Of a stretch of DNA of 64,000 bases, positions 43,987 to 53,058 are shown in pieces (the first letter of the stretch is position 1; every line of letters begins with the position of its first letter). Location of the stretch: positions 62,001-126,000 of the forward strand of contig NZ_LVZK01000003.1 in the NCBI RefSeq assembly GCF_001652275.1. The letters are read 5' to 3'. The translations under genes and the position numbers were made by a program. This stretch comes from Peptidiphaga gingivicola (GTDB lineage Bacteria > Actinomycetota > Actinomycetes > Actinomycetales > Actinomycetaceae). Below the pieces are notes generated by a model. It was not told the origin of the DNA and made no database searches. It worked only from the letters and a program-made list of their open reading frames with translations.

Positions 43987-44628
43987 TCAGCGGCTCTCGC
44001 CCGGCGGGGCCCCGTTCCATGAGACAACCCGGTAACCGCTGGCGAGGTCTCCTTCGATCACGCACATCTGCCCGTTCTTCAACACCTGCAAAGGGGCCAC
44101 GTCGAGGTTCAAAGCCCGTTCGACGGCGCGGCTGTCGATGCCCGACGCTCTCATGCACGTCCAAAAGCCTATAGCCGCCCCGTGGCTGACGGCGGCCGCA
44201 GTGTGTGCTCCGCTAGCCTCTATCGAGCCGATCGCCGCGTCGTACCGTTCGAGCACGTCCGCTCCGGTGACGCCGCCTCCCATCCGCTCCTCGAGCCGGC
44301 CGGAAAGCCACTGTTGAACCGTTCCGAGGTAGCCGCGATAGGTGGATTCGTCGCTTCCGCCCTCCCAGGATCCCGCTTCGATCTCCCGCAGGCCGTCCAG
44401 TTCCACCGGATCGATGCCGCGCGAGAGGGCAAGAGGCTCGGCCGTCTCCCCCGTGCGGCGCAGCGACGAGACGTAAATGGCGTCCAAATGCACGCCGTCG
44501 AAGGCTCCTACGAGGCCCGCTGCCTGTTCGCGGCCCAGGTCGCTCAGGTGCGCGCCGGGAGGGTTCGAATCGAGAATGCGGCGGACGTTGTTCGTCGTCT
44601 GGCCGTGCCTTATGAGATAGATTCGCAT
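43987..44628 (-). CDS. Histidine phosphatase family protein (phosphoglycerate mutase-like)
   Basis: A 213-residue branch 1 histidine phosphatase. RHGQTTNN near the N-terminus carries the catalytic His8. The second core elements are SSLRRTGETAEPLA (Arg), LREIEAGSWEG (Glu) and AAVSHGAAIGFW (His). The substrate is unknown, and a broad phosphatase is more likely than a glycolytic mutase. ATG 44628 lies 14 bases after the glnE stop, making it the third gene of glnA2-glnE-phosphatase. Confidence 0.87.
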   Translation of the reverse strand: MRIYLIRHGQTTNNVRRILDSNPPGAHLSDLGREQAAGLVGAFDGVHLDAIYVSSLRRTGETAEPLALSRGIDPVELDGLREIEAGSWEGGSDESTYRGYLGTVQQWLSGRLEERMGGGVTGADVLERYDAAIGSIEASGAHTAAAVSHGAAIGFWTCMRASGIDSRAVERALNLDVAPLQVLKNGQMCVIEGDLASGYRVVSWNGAPPGESR

Positions 44629-44642
44629 GATTGTCTTTCGTT

Positions 44643-47600
44643 TCAGGTCTCCACGCCGAAGAATACCTTTTCGACGTCGGCTCGGGCGCGCCGGGCCGAA
44701 CGCATGTACTCTTCCTCGATGTCGTGTTTTACGGCGACGTCGCGCCCCAGGATCGTCGCGGCGGTCGCGAGGTCTCGAATCTCATGCGAAAGGACGTCGA
44801 TTCTGCTGCCCGAGGCCCTGCCGGATGCGAGGACGTTGATGTCGCGAAGCGCAGAGGCGAGCTCCCACGATCGCACGAGCCGCCGCTCCTCGTCGCCGGA
44901 TAAGAGACCCGCCGCGGCGGCGGCGCGAAGCGCCTCGAGCGTCGAGACCGTTCGCAGCGCCGGGTGGTTCCACGCGTGGCACAGCTGGAGAAGCTGGGCG
45001 GTCCATTCGACGTCGGCCAATCCCCCGCGCCCGAGTTTGAGATGGCGGTTCGGCGAAACCCCGCTCGGAATCCGCTCGGTCTCCACCCTGGCCTTCATCC
45101 TTCGCACCTCGCGGATCTGCTCCTGGCTCAGGCCGCCCTCGGGGTAGCGGAAGGCGTCGATCGTCTCGATGAAACGCCGACCGGTCGCCTCGTCCCCCGC
45201 GCACGGACGCGCCCGCAGAAGGGCCTGAAGCTCCCAGGTATGCGCCCAGCGCCGGAGATATTCGGCGTAGGAGTCGAGGGTGCGGGCCAGCGGGCCGCGG
45301 CGCCCCTCGGGCCGCAAATCGGAATCGACGCGCAGGGGAGGCTCGCTATCGACGTCGCCCGCCAGTTTCATCGTCTGGGAGGCCACTTCCTCGGCGAGCC
45401 TCGCGGCGGCGGCCGGATCCGCGCCGTCGTGGGGCTCGTGCACGAAAACGACGTCGGCGTCGGAGGCGTACCCCATCTCCTTGCCGCCTGCCCTCCCCAT
45501 GGCGACGACGACGTAGGAGCTGAGCGCGCCCTCCAGCCCGAGCTTCTCGCAGGCAGCGGGAACCGCCCCTCGCAGAGCCGCCTCGACGGCGATGTCCGCC
45601 GCGCTCGAAATGGCGGCCCGCGAGGAGACGGGATCGACCATCCTGAGCACCTGGCCCATGGCCGTGCGCAGCAGCTCGCGCCGCCTGAGGTAACGGCCCG
45701 CCCGGGCGATCTCCTTGGGGTCCGACCGTCGCGAAATCATAGAGGCCAGCTCGCCTTCGAGTTCCTCGCGCCCGCGGGGGGCGAGCCCTCCGTCGTCGAG
45801 GAGCCACGACACCGATTCGGCGATGTTCGGCAGCTCTCGGGCGACATAGCGCGACGTCGACAGAAGGATGCACAGCCTCTCGGCCGCCGCCCCGCCGTCG
45901 CGCAGCGACCGAAGGAACCAGGATGTGCGGCCCATGCGCTCGGAGAGCACGCGGAAGGCGAGGAGTCCGGCGTCGGGGTCGGGCCCCTGTGCGAACCAGC
46001 CGAGCATGACGGGCAAAAGCTGGCGCTGGATGGCGGCCCCGCGCGATATTCCGTCCGTGAGCGCGCCGATGTGCCGCAGCGCCGCCGCGGCGTCCCTATA
46101 TCCGATGGCCTCCAGACGGGCCTTGGCCGGACCTTCGGCGAGGGCGATGTCGTCCGGCGAGAGGCGTGCGGCCTCCGGGAGCAGAGGGCGATAGTAGATC
46201 TCCTGATGGAGGGAGCGGACTTCCCGCCGCGTCGAATGCCACAGACGTTCCAGGTCCTCGGCGCTGGAAACGCCGGGCAGGGCCATTGCCCTGGCGAGCG
46301 CGCGCAGGTCGTCCGGGCCCGTGGGCAGAAGATGGGTTCGCCGCAGGCGCCTGAGCTGCACCCGGTGCTCGAGCACACGCAGGGTTCTGTAGTCGCGGTC
46401 GAGCTTTTCCGCGTCGGCGCGCGAAACGTACGAGCCGTCGCGCAGACGGCGAAGGCCCTCGACGGTCTCCCGCACCCTCAGGGAACGGTCGGTCCGGCCG
46501 TGGACGAGTTGGAGGAGCTGAACCGTGAACTCCACGTCGCGAAGCCCGCCCTTGCCCAATTTGAGCTGGCGATTCGCGTCCCGGGCGGGGACGTGGTTTT
46601 CCACCCTGCGGCGCATCGCCCTCGAATCCTCGACGAAGTTCTCGTGGCCGGCCGCCTCCCAGACCATCGGCCACAGCGCGGCCATGTACTCTTCGCCGAG
46701 TTCGACGTCGCCGGCAATCGGCCTAGCCTTGAGCAGCGCCTGGAATTCCCAGCCTTTGGCCCACCTCTTGTAGTAGGCGACGTGCGATTCCAGGGTTCGA
46801 ACGAGCGGTCCGTCCTTGCCTTCGGGCCGCAGATTGGCATCAAGGACCCACAGCCCCGGCTCCGCTGCGGGCGCCGAGACAATCCGGGCCGTCAGGCAGG
46901 CGAGCTTCGAGGCGACCTCCAGTGCGTCCTCCACCGCCTCTTCGGTCCGTTCTGTGCGATTGCCGCCTCCGCCCTCGCTGGCGCCGTCTGGAAGCCCTGT
47001 GCCTGCGCCGTCTGGCAGTCCGGCGTCCGCCGCAGGCCGCGCCACGTAGACGACGTCGACGTCGGATATGTAATTGACCTCGCTCGCCCCGGTCTTCCCC
47101 ATGGCGACGACCGTCAGATCGACGTTCTCGGCCCCGGGCGTCTCGGCGCGGGCGATCGCGAGCGCGGCCTCCAGCGCTCCGGCGACGACGGCGGAGATCG
47201 CAGCCGACACCTCCGGCATGGCCTCCAGAGTGTCGGAGCAGGTCAGATCGCACCCCGCAATCGCGAGGATTCGACCGTAGTACCAGCGGCGCAGAGCGTT
47301 GACCGGCTCGGCTCCCGCCTTGTCGGCGACGGGGCGTCGGCCTCGGTCCGCTCCGACGGCGGCGAGTGCGCCGCGCTTTTCCGCTTCCTCGGTGAAGTCC
47401 CCTAGGGAGACTGCCGCGTCGAGCCCCGCAAACGACTCGGCGCCGGGGTGGGCCACGAGGAAGTCCCCCAGCGCCTTCGACAGGCCGAGGACGGCCAAGA
47501 GCCGAGGGCGCGAAGGCCCGGCGAGGAGGCTGCTCAACGCCTGCTTGTCGGAACACGCCTCGGCCAGGCGCGTGAGCAGGAGGAGGCACTGGTCCGGGCT

Positions 47601-47735
47601 GGCGGCCTGGGCGAAGGCTTCGACTGGCGGCGGATCGATTCCGTGCTGCGCGCACTCTTCGAGGAGCCGTCCGGCCTTGGAGGGGTCGGCGAAGCCCGCT
47701 TTGCGCAGGCGCGAGGAGACGGATTGTTCGCGCAT
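44643..47735 (-). CDS. glnE: Bifunctional glutamine synthetase adenylyltransferase/deadenylase
   Basis: A 1030-residue enzyme that adenylylates and deadenylylates glutamine synthetase. Two nucleotidyltransferase halves are visible: EVNYISDVDVVYVAR (N-terminal, deadenylase) and MGYASDADVVFVHEP (C-terminal, transferase). Each is followed by the family motif LKLGKGGLRDVEFTVQLLQL or LKLGRGGLADVEWTAQLLQL. The N-terminal half has a small Gly-rich insertion with an imperfect AGLPDGAGTGLPDGA repeat (~253). ATG 47735 is five bases after the glnA2 stop. The likely target is glnA1, whose DLYELPP Tyr is intact. Confidence 0.95.
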   Translation of the reverse strand: MREQSVSSRLRKAGFADPSKAGRLLEECAQHGIDPPPVEAFAQAASPDQCLLLLTRLAEACSDKQALSSLLAGPSRPRLLAVLGLSKALGDFLVAHPGAESFAGLDAAVSLGDFTEEAEKRGALAAVGADRGRRPVADKAGAEPVNALRRWYYGRILAIAGCDLTCSDTLEAMPEVSAAISAVVAGALEAALAIARAETPGAENVDLTVVAMGKTGASEVNYISDVDVVYVARPAADAGLPDGAGTGLPDGASEGGGGNRTERTEEAVEDALEVASKLACLTARIVSAPAAEPGLWVLDANLRPEGKDGPLVRTLESHVAYYKRWAKGWEFQALLKARPIAGDVELGEEYMAALWPMVWEAAGHENFVEDSRAMRRRVENHVPARDANRQLKLGKGGLRDVEFTVQLLQLVHGRTDRSLRVRETVEGLRRLRDGSYVSRADAEKLDRDYRTLRVLEHRVQLRRLRRTHLLPTGPDDLRALARAMALPGVSSAEDLERLWHSTRREVRSLHQEIYYRPLLPEAARLSPDDIALAEGPAKARLEAIGYRDAAAALRHIGALTDGISRGAAIQRQLLPVMLGWFAQGPDPDAGLLAFRVLSERMGRTSWFLRSLRDGGAAAERLCILLSTSRYVARELPNIAESVSWLLDDGGLAPRGREELEGELASMISRRSDPKEIARAGRYLRRRELLRTAMGQVLRMVDPVSSRAAISSAADIAVEAALRGAVPAACEKLGLEGALSSYVVVAMGRAGGKEMGYASDADVVFVHEPHDGADPAAAARLAEEVASQTMKLAGDVDSEPPLRVDSDLRPEGRRGPLARTLDSYAEYLRRWAHTWELQALLRARPCAGDEATGRRFIETIDAFRYPEGGLSQEQIREVRRMKARVETERIPSGVSPNRHLKLGRGGLADVEWTAQLLQLCHAWNHPALRTVSTLEALRAAAAAGLLSGDEERRLVRSWELASALRDINVLASGRASGSRIDVLSHEIRDLATAATILGRDVAVKHDIEEEYMRSARRARADVEKVFFGVET

Positions 47736-47740
47736 GGCGG

Positions 47741-49078
47741 TCAACAGGTCGGAAGGAAGCGCGTGCGTTCGAACGGCGTGACTTGGCGGTGGTAGACGTT
47801 CCACTCGTGCCGCTTGTCGCGCAAGAAGTAGTCGAAGCAGTCCTCGCCCAGGGTCTCGGCCACCAGCTCGGAGGCCTTCATGAGGTCGACGGCCTCCCCC
47901 AGGGAGCTCGGGAGTCCCTCGATGCCCGAAATTTCGCGCTCAAGGTCGGACATGAAGGCGACGTCGGTCTCGGTCGGCACGGGAAGTTCGTAGTCTCTTT
48001 CAATTCCGCGCAGACCGGCGCGCAGGACGACGGCGAAGGCGAGGTAGGGATTCGCGGCTGAGTCGAGGGCGCGGTATTCGACTCTGGTCGATTGGGGCTT
48101 GTTCGGGCTGTGCGCCGGCACTCGCACGAGCGCCGAGCGGCTGTAGGGCCCCCAATAAACGTAGGAGGGGGCTTCGTCGCCGCTGTAGAGACGCTTGTAG
48201 GAGTTGACGTACTGATTCGTCACGGCCGTGATCTCGCGGGCATGGCGCAGGAGGCCGGCGACGAACTTTTGACCGGTTCGCGACAGGCCTCCCGGGCCCG
48301 TCGCGTCATGAAACGCAGGCCTGTCCCCCTCGAAGAGCGAGAAGTGGGTGTGCATTCCGTTGCCCGGGGAGTTGACGAGCGGCTTGGGCATAAAGGAGGC
48401 GTGGACTCCCTGTTCGATGGCGATCTGCTCGACGACCGTTTTGAGGGTCATGACGTTGTCGGCCATTCTCAGGGCGTCGGTGGAGCGCAGGTCGATCTCG
48501 TTCTGCCCTGGCCCGGCTTCATGATGGGAGAATTCGACCGAGATGCCCATGTCTTCGAGGGTGAGAATCGCGTCGCGTCTGAAGTTCTGCGCGAGTGAGC
48601 GCGTCACGTGGTCGAAATAGGAGGAATTGTCGATCGGGACGGGCTCTTTGTTCGGATCGTTCTCGGGATGGAAAAGGTAAAACTCGACCTCGGGGTGGAC
48701 AAAGCACGAAAAGCCCATGTCCGCGGCCTTGTCGAGCGTGCGCCTGAGGATCGACCGCGGGTCGGAGCGCACGGGTTCGTTGTCGCGCGTGAGCACGTCG
48801 CAGAACATTCGAGCCACCGGAACGTCTTCGCCGCGCCACGGAAGGATCGAAAACGTCTCGGCGTCGGGCCGCACAGTCATGTCGTCCTCGTAGACGCGAG
48901 TCATACCCTGTATGGACGAACCGTCGAAGCCGATGCCCTCTTCAAAGGCCTCTTCAAGTTCCGCCGGGGCGATCGCGACCGATTTCAGCTGCCCGACGAC
49001 GTCGGTGAACCACAGGCGCACGAAGCGCACGCCCTTGTCCTCGATCGTCCGCAGGACGTACTCTTGCTGTCGCTCCAT
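47741..49078 (-). CDS. glnA2: Glutamine synthetase, second type I enzyme
   Basis: A 445-residue GSI protein. Conserved are GFDGSSIQGMTRVYEDDM, CFVHPEVEFYLF, GPGQNEIDLR, KPLVNSPGNGMHTHFS, and [18 protein letters not shown]. The segment aligned to the adenylylation loop reads RGIERDYELPVP and lacks the DLYxLPPEE context of glnA1, so GlnE control is doubtful. ATG 49078 has GGAGCGTC upstream. First gene of glnA2-glnE-phosphatase. Some actinobacterial GlnA2 proteins work in polyamine or glutamate metabolism, so the in vivo substrate is open. Confidence 0.93.
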   Translation of the reverse strand: MERQQEYVLRTIEDKGVRFVRLWFTDVVGQLKSVAIAPAELEEAFEEGIGFDGSSIQGMTRVYEDDMTVRPDAETFSILPWRGEDVPVARMFCDVLTRDNEPVRSDPRSILRRTLDKAADMGFSCFVHPEVEFYLFHPENDPNKEPVPIDNSSYFDHVTRSLAQNFRRDAILTLEDMGISVEFSHHEAGPGQNEIDLRSTDALRMADNVMTLKTVVEQIAIEQGVHASFMPKPLVNSPGNGMHTHFSLFEGDRPAFHDATGPGGLSRTGQKFVAGLLRHAREITAVTNQYVNSYKRLYSGDEAPSYVYWGPYSRSALVRVPAHSPNKPQSTRVEYRALDSAANPYLAFAVVLRAGLRGIERDYELPVPTETDVAFMSDLEREISGIEGLPSSLGEAVDLMKASELVAETLGEDCFDYFLRDKRHEWNVYHRQVTPFERTRFLPTC

Positions 49079-49125
49079 GACGCTCCTTCGCTAGGCTCCC
49101 ATTGTGCCACCCTTCGGGGCGGAGC

Positions 49126-50298
49126 TCACCCTCCCGGGCGGGCTTTGTCTTCGGGCCACGACGAGGGCGTGCCATTCCAGCCCGCGCGCAGAGGCGGCAG
49201 AGGGTCGGAGGAGTCGTCGGAGCTGTCTTCGGCGTGGATCCTCGCGCGAAGATGCCTGATCACATCAGCGACGTCGCTCCAGGCGGCCAGGTTCCGTTCG
49301 GTCGAAGTGAGCCACGGGGCCATTTCCTCGACCGCCCCCTTTTCCGTGAGGCCGTCGAGGGACCTCGCCCATTCGTCGACGCAGTCGAGGGCGACCGCCC
49401 ACCCCGCGTACCTGCTGAGGCGGCGAGGGTCGGCGTTCTGTGAGCCTTCGACGAGGAAGCGGCGGAATCCGAGCGCCTGGTCGTGGGCGACGCTGCCGTC
49501 GGCGGAACGGCCCTCCGTCCCGGCGAAAGTGGCCGCCCCCGCGAGGGCGGCGATGCCGAAGACGATCATCCAGAAATGGCTGATGTAGCCTGCAAACCAT
49601 CCGATCGCAGCGACGACCCACGCAACGGCGCCGCCTACCAGCATGAGCGCGCCCGCGCTGACCACGGCCTCGTGCCAGCGGTCGAACCACTCGTGGTCTT
49701 CGACGGCCCGCCGGAAGACGAAAGCCCCCAAACGCTGCGAGATCGAGCGTCGAAGCCCCGAAGCCCGAGCCGTGGGCGCGCCGAGCTTGGCCACTCCGGT
49801 GCCGAGCAGCTGCGACCTGAAGTAGCGGGCGTCGAACGGTCTGGCGGAAACGAAGGCCGAGGCCTCCGCGGCCCCCGGCGTCTGGAATAGGTTGAGCAGT
49901 TCCCTTTCGACCTCGTCGCACTCCGGCCCCGGCCTCTTCCGGACGACGACGACTATGGTGCTGCGGGGAATGGCCAGCTCCTGATACTCGACGATGTAGA
50001 GGTATCCCCGCGCGGCCAAGTCGACGATCGTCGCAAGGGTCATGTCGGAGGGCCCGCAGTCGAGTGCGACGAATCCCGCCTCCGCCGGCGTCATCGACGG
50101 GGGCTCGGCAACGACCGGAGGGGTTCCGTCTCGGTACCTGCCGATTCGGGATCGCTTCCCGGGCTTGGGGGACATCCCCCGTTCGACGTCCTTGTACTGA
50201 CGATTCGGCCAGAAGGCCGCCACGAAAACGACCGTCGAGAGCACAAGGATGACGATGCCCGCGAGGAACTCCCCGCCGCTGATGCCTGCGTAATACAT
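49126..50298 (-). CDS. DUF2207-like membrane protein lacking the N-terminal domain
   Basis: A 390-residue protein matching the C-terminal part of DUF2207 membrane proteins. The first membrane segment is right at the start (GGEFLAGIVILVLSTVVFVAAFW). A cytoplasmic domain follows with PPSMTPAEAGFVALDCGPSDMTLATIVDLAARGYL (the usual family motif), then two further segments (AGALMLVGGAVAWVVAAIGWF and FWMIVFGIAALAGAATF). The secreted N-terminal domain (signal peptide plus ~200 residues) seen in typical members is absent, and upstream DNA shows no trace of it. Separate from glnA2 by 48 bases downstream. Confidence 0.75.
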   Translation of the reverse strand: MYYAGISGGEFLAGIVILVLSTVVFVAAFWPNRQYKDVERGMSPKPGKRSRIGRYRDGTPPVVAEPPSMTPAEAGFVALDCGPSDMTLATIVDLAARGYLYIVEYQELAIPRSTIVVVVRKRPGPECDEVERELLNLFQTPGAAEASAFVSARPFDARYFRSQLLGTGVAKLGAPTARASGLRRSISQRLGAFVFRRAVEDHEWFDRWHEAVVSAGALMLVGGAVAWVVAAIGWFAGYISHFWMIVFGIAALAGAATFAGTEGRSADGSVAHDQALGFRRFLVEGSQNADPRRLSRYAGWAVALDCVDEWARSLDGLTEKGAVEEMAPWLTSTERNLAAWSDVADVIRHLRARIHAEDSSDDSSDPLPPLRAGWNGTPSSWPEDKARPGG

Positions 50299-50530
50299 AA
50301 GAGATGCCAGAGCTCCTCCTTCCGCCCACTATCTTACGCAACCGTTGGACGCGTCGTCGCCCACTCAACGATAACGGGTATTCCTATCCATTTGGCGTTG
50401 GCCCTCGGCGCATGTCTCGCCTCGGGCTGCGACGCGGGGGCAGCATGCCTCCCCCGCGTGCGAACGAAGTCTCCCCGCGGGCGCGTCGCCGTTTTCGGCC
50501 GTACAATGGGGCGCAAACGTTAGGAGCGCA

Positions 50531-51334
50531 ATGAGCGAGAACACAGTCAAGCGAGTCCGCGTCCAGCACCTTCGCCGGATGAAGGAACAGCGCGAGCCCA
50601 TCACAATGTTGACCTGCTACGACGCCGTCACGGCGAGGATCTTCGACGCCGCCGGAATCGACGTCCTTCTCGTCGGCGATTCCTACGGCAACACCTACCT
50701 CGGTTACGAATCCACCGTTTCCGTCAGCTTGGAGGAGATGGAAGTCGCCACCGCCGCCGTCGCCCGCGGAGCCAAGAGAGCCTTCATCGTGGCCGACCTT
50801 CCCTTCGGATCCTACGAGGAATCGTCCGAGCGAGCGGTCGCCAGCGCAGTCCGCCTGATCAAAGCCGGCGCCCACGCGGTCAAACTCGAAGGGGGGATCC
50901 GGCAGGCCTCCGCCATCAAAGCGATCGTCGAGGCCGGGATCCTCGTCGTCGGCCACATCGGATTCACCCCGCAATCGGAGAACAGGCTCGGCGGCCCTCG
51001 GGTTCAGGGCCGAGGAGAGCAAAAGGACGCCGTCATCGAGGACGCCGTCGCAGTCCAAGAGGCCGGGGCCTCCGCCGTCGTCCTGGAGATGGTTCCAGCC
51101 GACGTAGCCAAGAAAGTGACGAGGATTCTCCGCATTCCGACGATCGGGATCGGTGCGGGGGCGGCGACCGACGGGCAGGTGCTCGTCTGGACGGACATGG
51201 CCGGGATGACCGATTGGAGCCCCAGGTTTTCCAAGCGATTCGGCGACGTGGGAGGCGCCTTGGCCTTAGCAGCCGCCGGTTTCCGCGACGCGGTCAAGGG
51301 AAGGGGCTTCCCGACGGAGGAGAACAGCTTCTAA
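50531..51334 (+). CDS. panB: 3-methyl-2-oxobutanoate hydroxymethyltransferase
   Basis: First step of pantothenate synthesis: transfers a hydroxymethyl group from methylene-THF to 2-oxoisovalerate. It has 267 residues. Motifs are TMLTCYDAVTARIFDAAGID, LLVGDSYGNTYLGYEST, VKLEGG, HIGFTPQSENRLGG, VLEMVP, and IGIGAG. ATG 50531 follows TAGGAG. No panC or panD lies nearby, and map follows 140 bases later with its own start signals. Confidence 0.95.
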   Translation: MSENTVKRVRVQHLRRMKEQREPITMLTCYDAVTARIFDAAGIDVLLVGDSYGNTYLGYESTVSVSLEEMEVATAAVARGAKRAFIVADLPFGSYEESSERAVASAVRLIKAGAHAVKLEGGIRQASAIKAIVEAGILVVGHIGFTPQSENRLGGPRVQGRGEQKDAVIEDAVAVQEAGASAVVLEMVPADVAKKVTRILRIPTIGIGAGAATDGQVLVWTDMAGMTDWSPRFSKRFGDVGGALALAAAGFRDAVKGRGFPTEENSF

Positions 51335-51462
51335 GGTCCGAACGGCGCCTTGGGCCATGAGCGGCTTCCGCCCCCCCCGGGACGCCGTCTAAACCCTGGG
51401 AGGCTTCGAGGCTCGAGCCGGGGAAGGCGGACATTCGCCTCAGCGGAACCGCTTTACATGGC

Positions 51463-51468
51463 TATGCT
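51463..51468 (+). promoter_or_regulatory. Probable -10 element, leaderless map
   Basis: TATGCT, six bases before ATG 51475, with no ribosome-binding site. Confidence 0.5.
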
Positions 51469-51474
51469 TGTACC

Positions 51475-52374
51475 ATGCTTGCTGAACGCGCTCCATTGGG
51501 CACCCTCGTTCCCGGCGCCGTCTCCGCGCCGAGAGTCGTTCCCCCCGCCATCGAACGCCCTGAATACATGTTCCACCCCGGCCCGGAGGCCGTCACCGCC
51601 TCCGACGTCAAAGACGCCGAGACGATCGAACGAATACGCACGGCCGGCCGGATCGCGGCAGACGCCCTCTACGAGGCGGGCAAGGCCGTCGCGCCCGGGG
51701 TGACGACCGACGAGCTCGACCGCATCGCCCACGAGTACATGTGCGACCACGGCGCCTACCCTTCGTGCCTTGGATACATGGGCTTTCCGAAATCGATCTG
51801 CACGTCGGTCAACGAGGTCATATGCCACGGGATCCCAGACTCGACCGTGCTCAAGGACGGCGACATCGTCAATCTGGACGTGACAGCCTACATCGGCGGG
51901 GTCCATGGAGACACGAACGCCATGTTCGCCGTCGGCGAGATCGACGAGGAGTCGCGCCTGCTCGTCGAACGCACGGGCGCCGCTACGCTCAGAGGCATCA
52001 AAGCCGTCAAGCCCGGCAGGGAGATCAACGTCATCGGCCGCGTCATCGAATCGTACGCCAAACGGTTCGACTACGGCGTCGTCGAGGATTACACGGGCCA
52101 CGGCGTCGGCGAAGCCTTCCATTCCGGACTCATCGTCCCCCACTACGACGCCGCCCCTTCCCATGCGACCGTCATGGAGGTCGGCATGGTCTTCACAATC
52201 GAGCCGATGCTCACCTTGGGCGACATCGCCTGGGACCAGTGGGACGACGGATGGACTGTCGTGACCCGGGACCGCGGCAGGACTGCCCAGTGGGAGCACA
52301 CCCTCGCGGTGACGGAAGAGGGGGCGGAGATCCTCACTCTTCCTTCCGACCCCGAGCTCGGCCTGCGCCCGTGA
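51475..52374 (+). CDS. map: Methionine aminopeptidase, type I
   Basis: Removes the N-terminal Met of new proteins. It has 299 residues, including the ~45-residue N-terminal extension typical of the actinobacterial long form ([28 protein letters not shown]). Ligands and catalytic residues are visible: VICHGIPDS (His), [19 protein letters not shown] (two Asp), GHGVGEAFH (His), FTIEPML (Glu) and WEHTLAVTE (Glu). It converges with the RNase P RNA gene. Confidence 0.95.
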   Translation: MLAERAPLGTLVPGAVSAPRVVPPAIERPEYMFHPGPEAVTASDVKDAETIERIRTAGRIAADALYEAGKAVAPGVTTDELDRIAHEYMCDHGAYPSCLGYMGFPKSICTSVNEVICHGIPDSTVLKDGDIVNLDVTAYIGGVHGDTNAMFAVGEIDEESRLLVERTGAATLRGIKAVKPGREINVIGRVIESYAKRFDYGVVEDYTGHGVGEAFHSGLIVPHYDAAPSHATVMEVGMVFTIEPMLTLGDIAWDQWDDGWTVVTRDRGRTAQWEHTLAVTEEGAEILTLPSDPELGLRP

Positions 52375-52503
52375 CGCGTCGGGCGGGGCGGCGATCGACG
52401 TCGTTCTCTGCACGCCGCGAGCGGCGACGGCGAAACACAGGCAAATGAAAGGCGCCGCCGAGGCAGCCGAACCGGTGGAAGGCGGGACCATTGAGAGGGT
52501 GGG

Positions 52504-52874
52504 GCGAATGAGTCAGCCGATACGCCGGGTTCTGTTCCGGATCCGCTGCGGATCCGGCGGCGGCCATCCCTCTAGGCCGCGCGTTGCCGCGCGGCTCAAG
52601 CGGCCCACCCGCGCGCTAGACGGGAAGCCTCATCGCGCGCTGTCTGGCCTTGCTCCCGGCGGGGCTTGCCCTGCCGCTTCGGTCGCCCGAAGCGCGGTGG
52701 TCTCTTACACCGCCGTTTCACCCTTGCCGCTTGCGCGGCGGTTTGTTTTCTGTGGCGCTTTCCCGCGGGTCGCCCCGGGTGGGTGTTACCCACCGCCGTT
52801 CCCTGTGGAGCCCGGACGTTCCTCGTGGACGCGGCCGAAGCCGACCCACGCGGCCGCCTGGCCGACTCATTCGC
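52504..52874 (-). ncRNA. rnpB: RNase P RNA (bacterial type A)
   Basis: Catalytic RNA that trims tRNA 5' ends. Read on the minus strand, the 5' conserved core (GAGGAACGTCCGGGCTCCAC, near 52835-52816) and the 3' signature (AGAACCCGGCGTATCGGCTG, near 52536-52517) are both present. The outer P1 helix is a perfect 11-bp pair, GCGAATGAGTC (52874-52864) with GACTCATTCGC (52514-52504), and sets the ends to within a few bases. Other recognisable parts are the P3-P4 region, and AAGGGTGAAACGGCGGTGTA and AGAGACCACCGCGC. Open frames through this stretch are not genes. Confidence 0.95.
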
Positions 52875-53058
52875 AGGAAGAATCCTACCTCGAATCGCCT
52901 CGGAGGCCGATTCGGCAGAAGCGTCGGCGGCCTCGTCCCTCGAGCCCGCGGCCATTTCAAACGCCTGGGCGCCCTCATTGGCCCGGCCGCCGCCTGATCA
53001 AAGAGCCAAACCCCGCACGATTTAAACACGCCCTCCCGATTCAGACATGAAAGAGTGA

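Noticed and set aside
44964-47405. An 813-codon open frame antisense to glnE
   Set aside because: Same effect: glnE is intact with all motifs, and the antisense translation is repetitive and matches nothing.
52445-53050. Several 100-200 codon open frames over the map-yaaA gap
   Set aside because: They cross the RNase P RNA gene, whose conserved cores and closing helix are clear.
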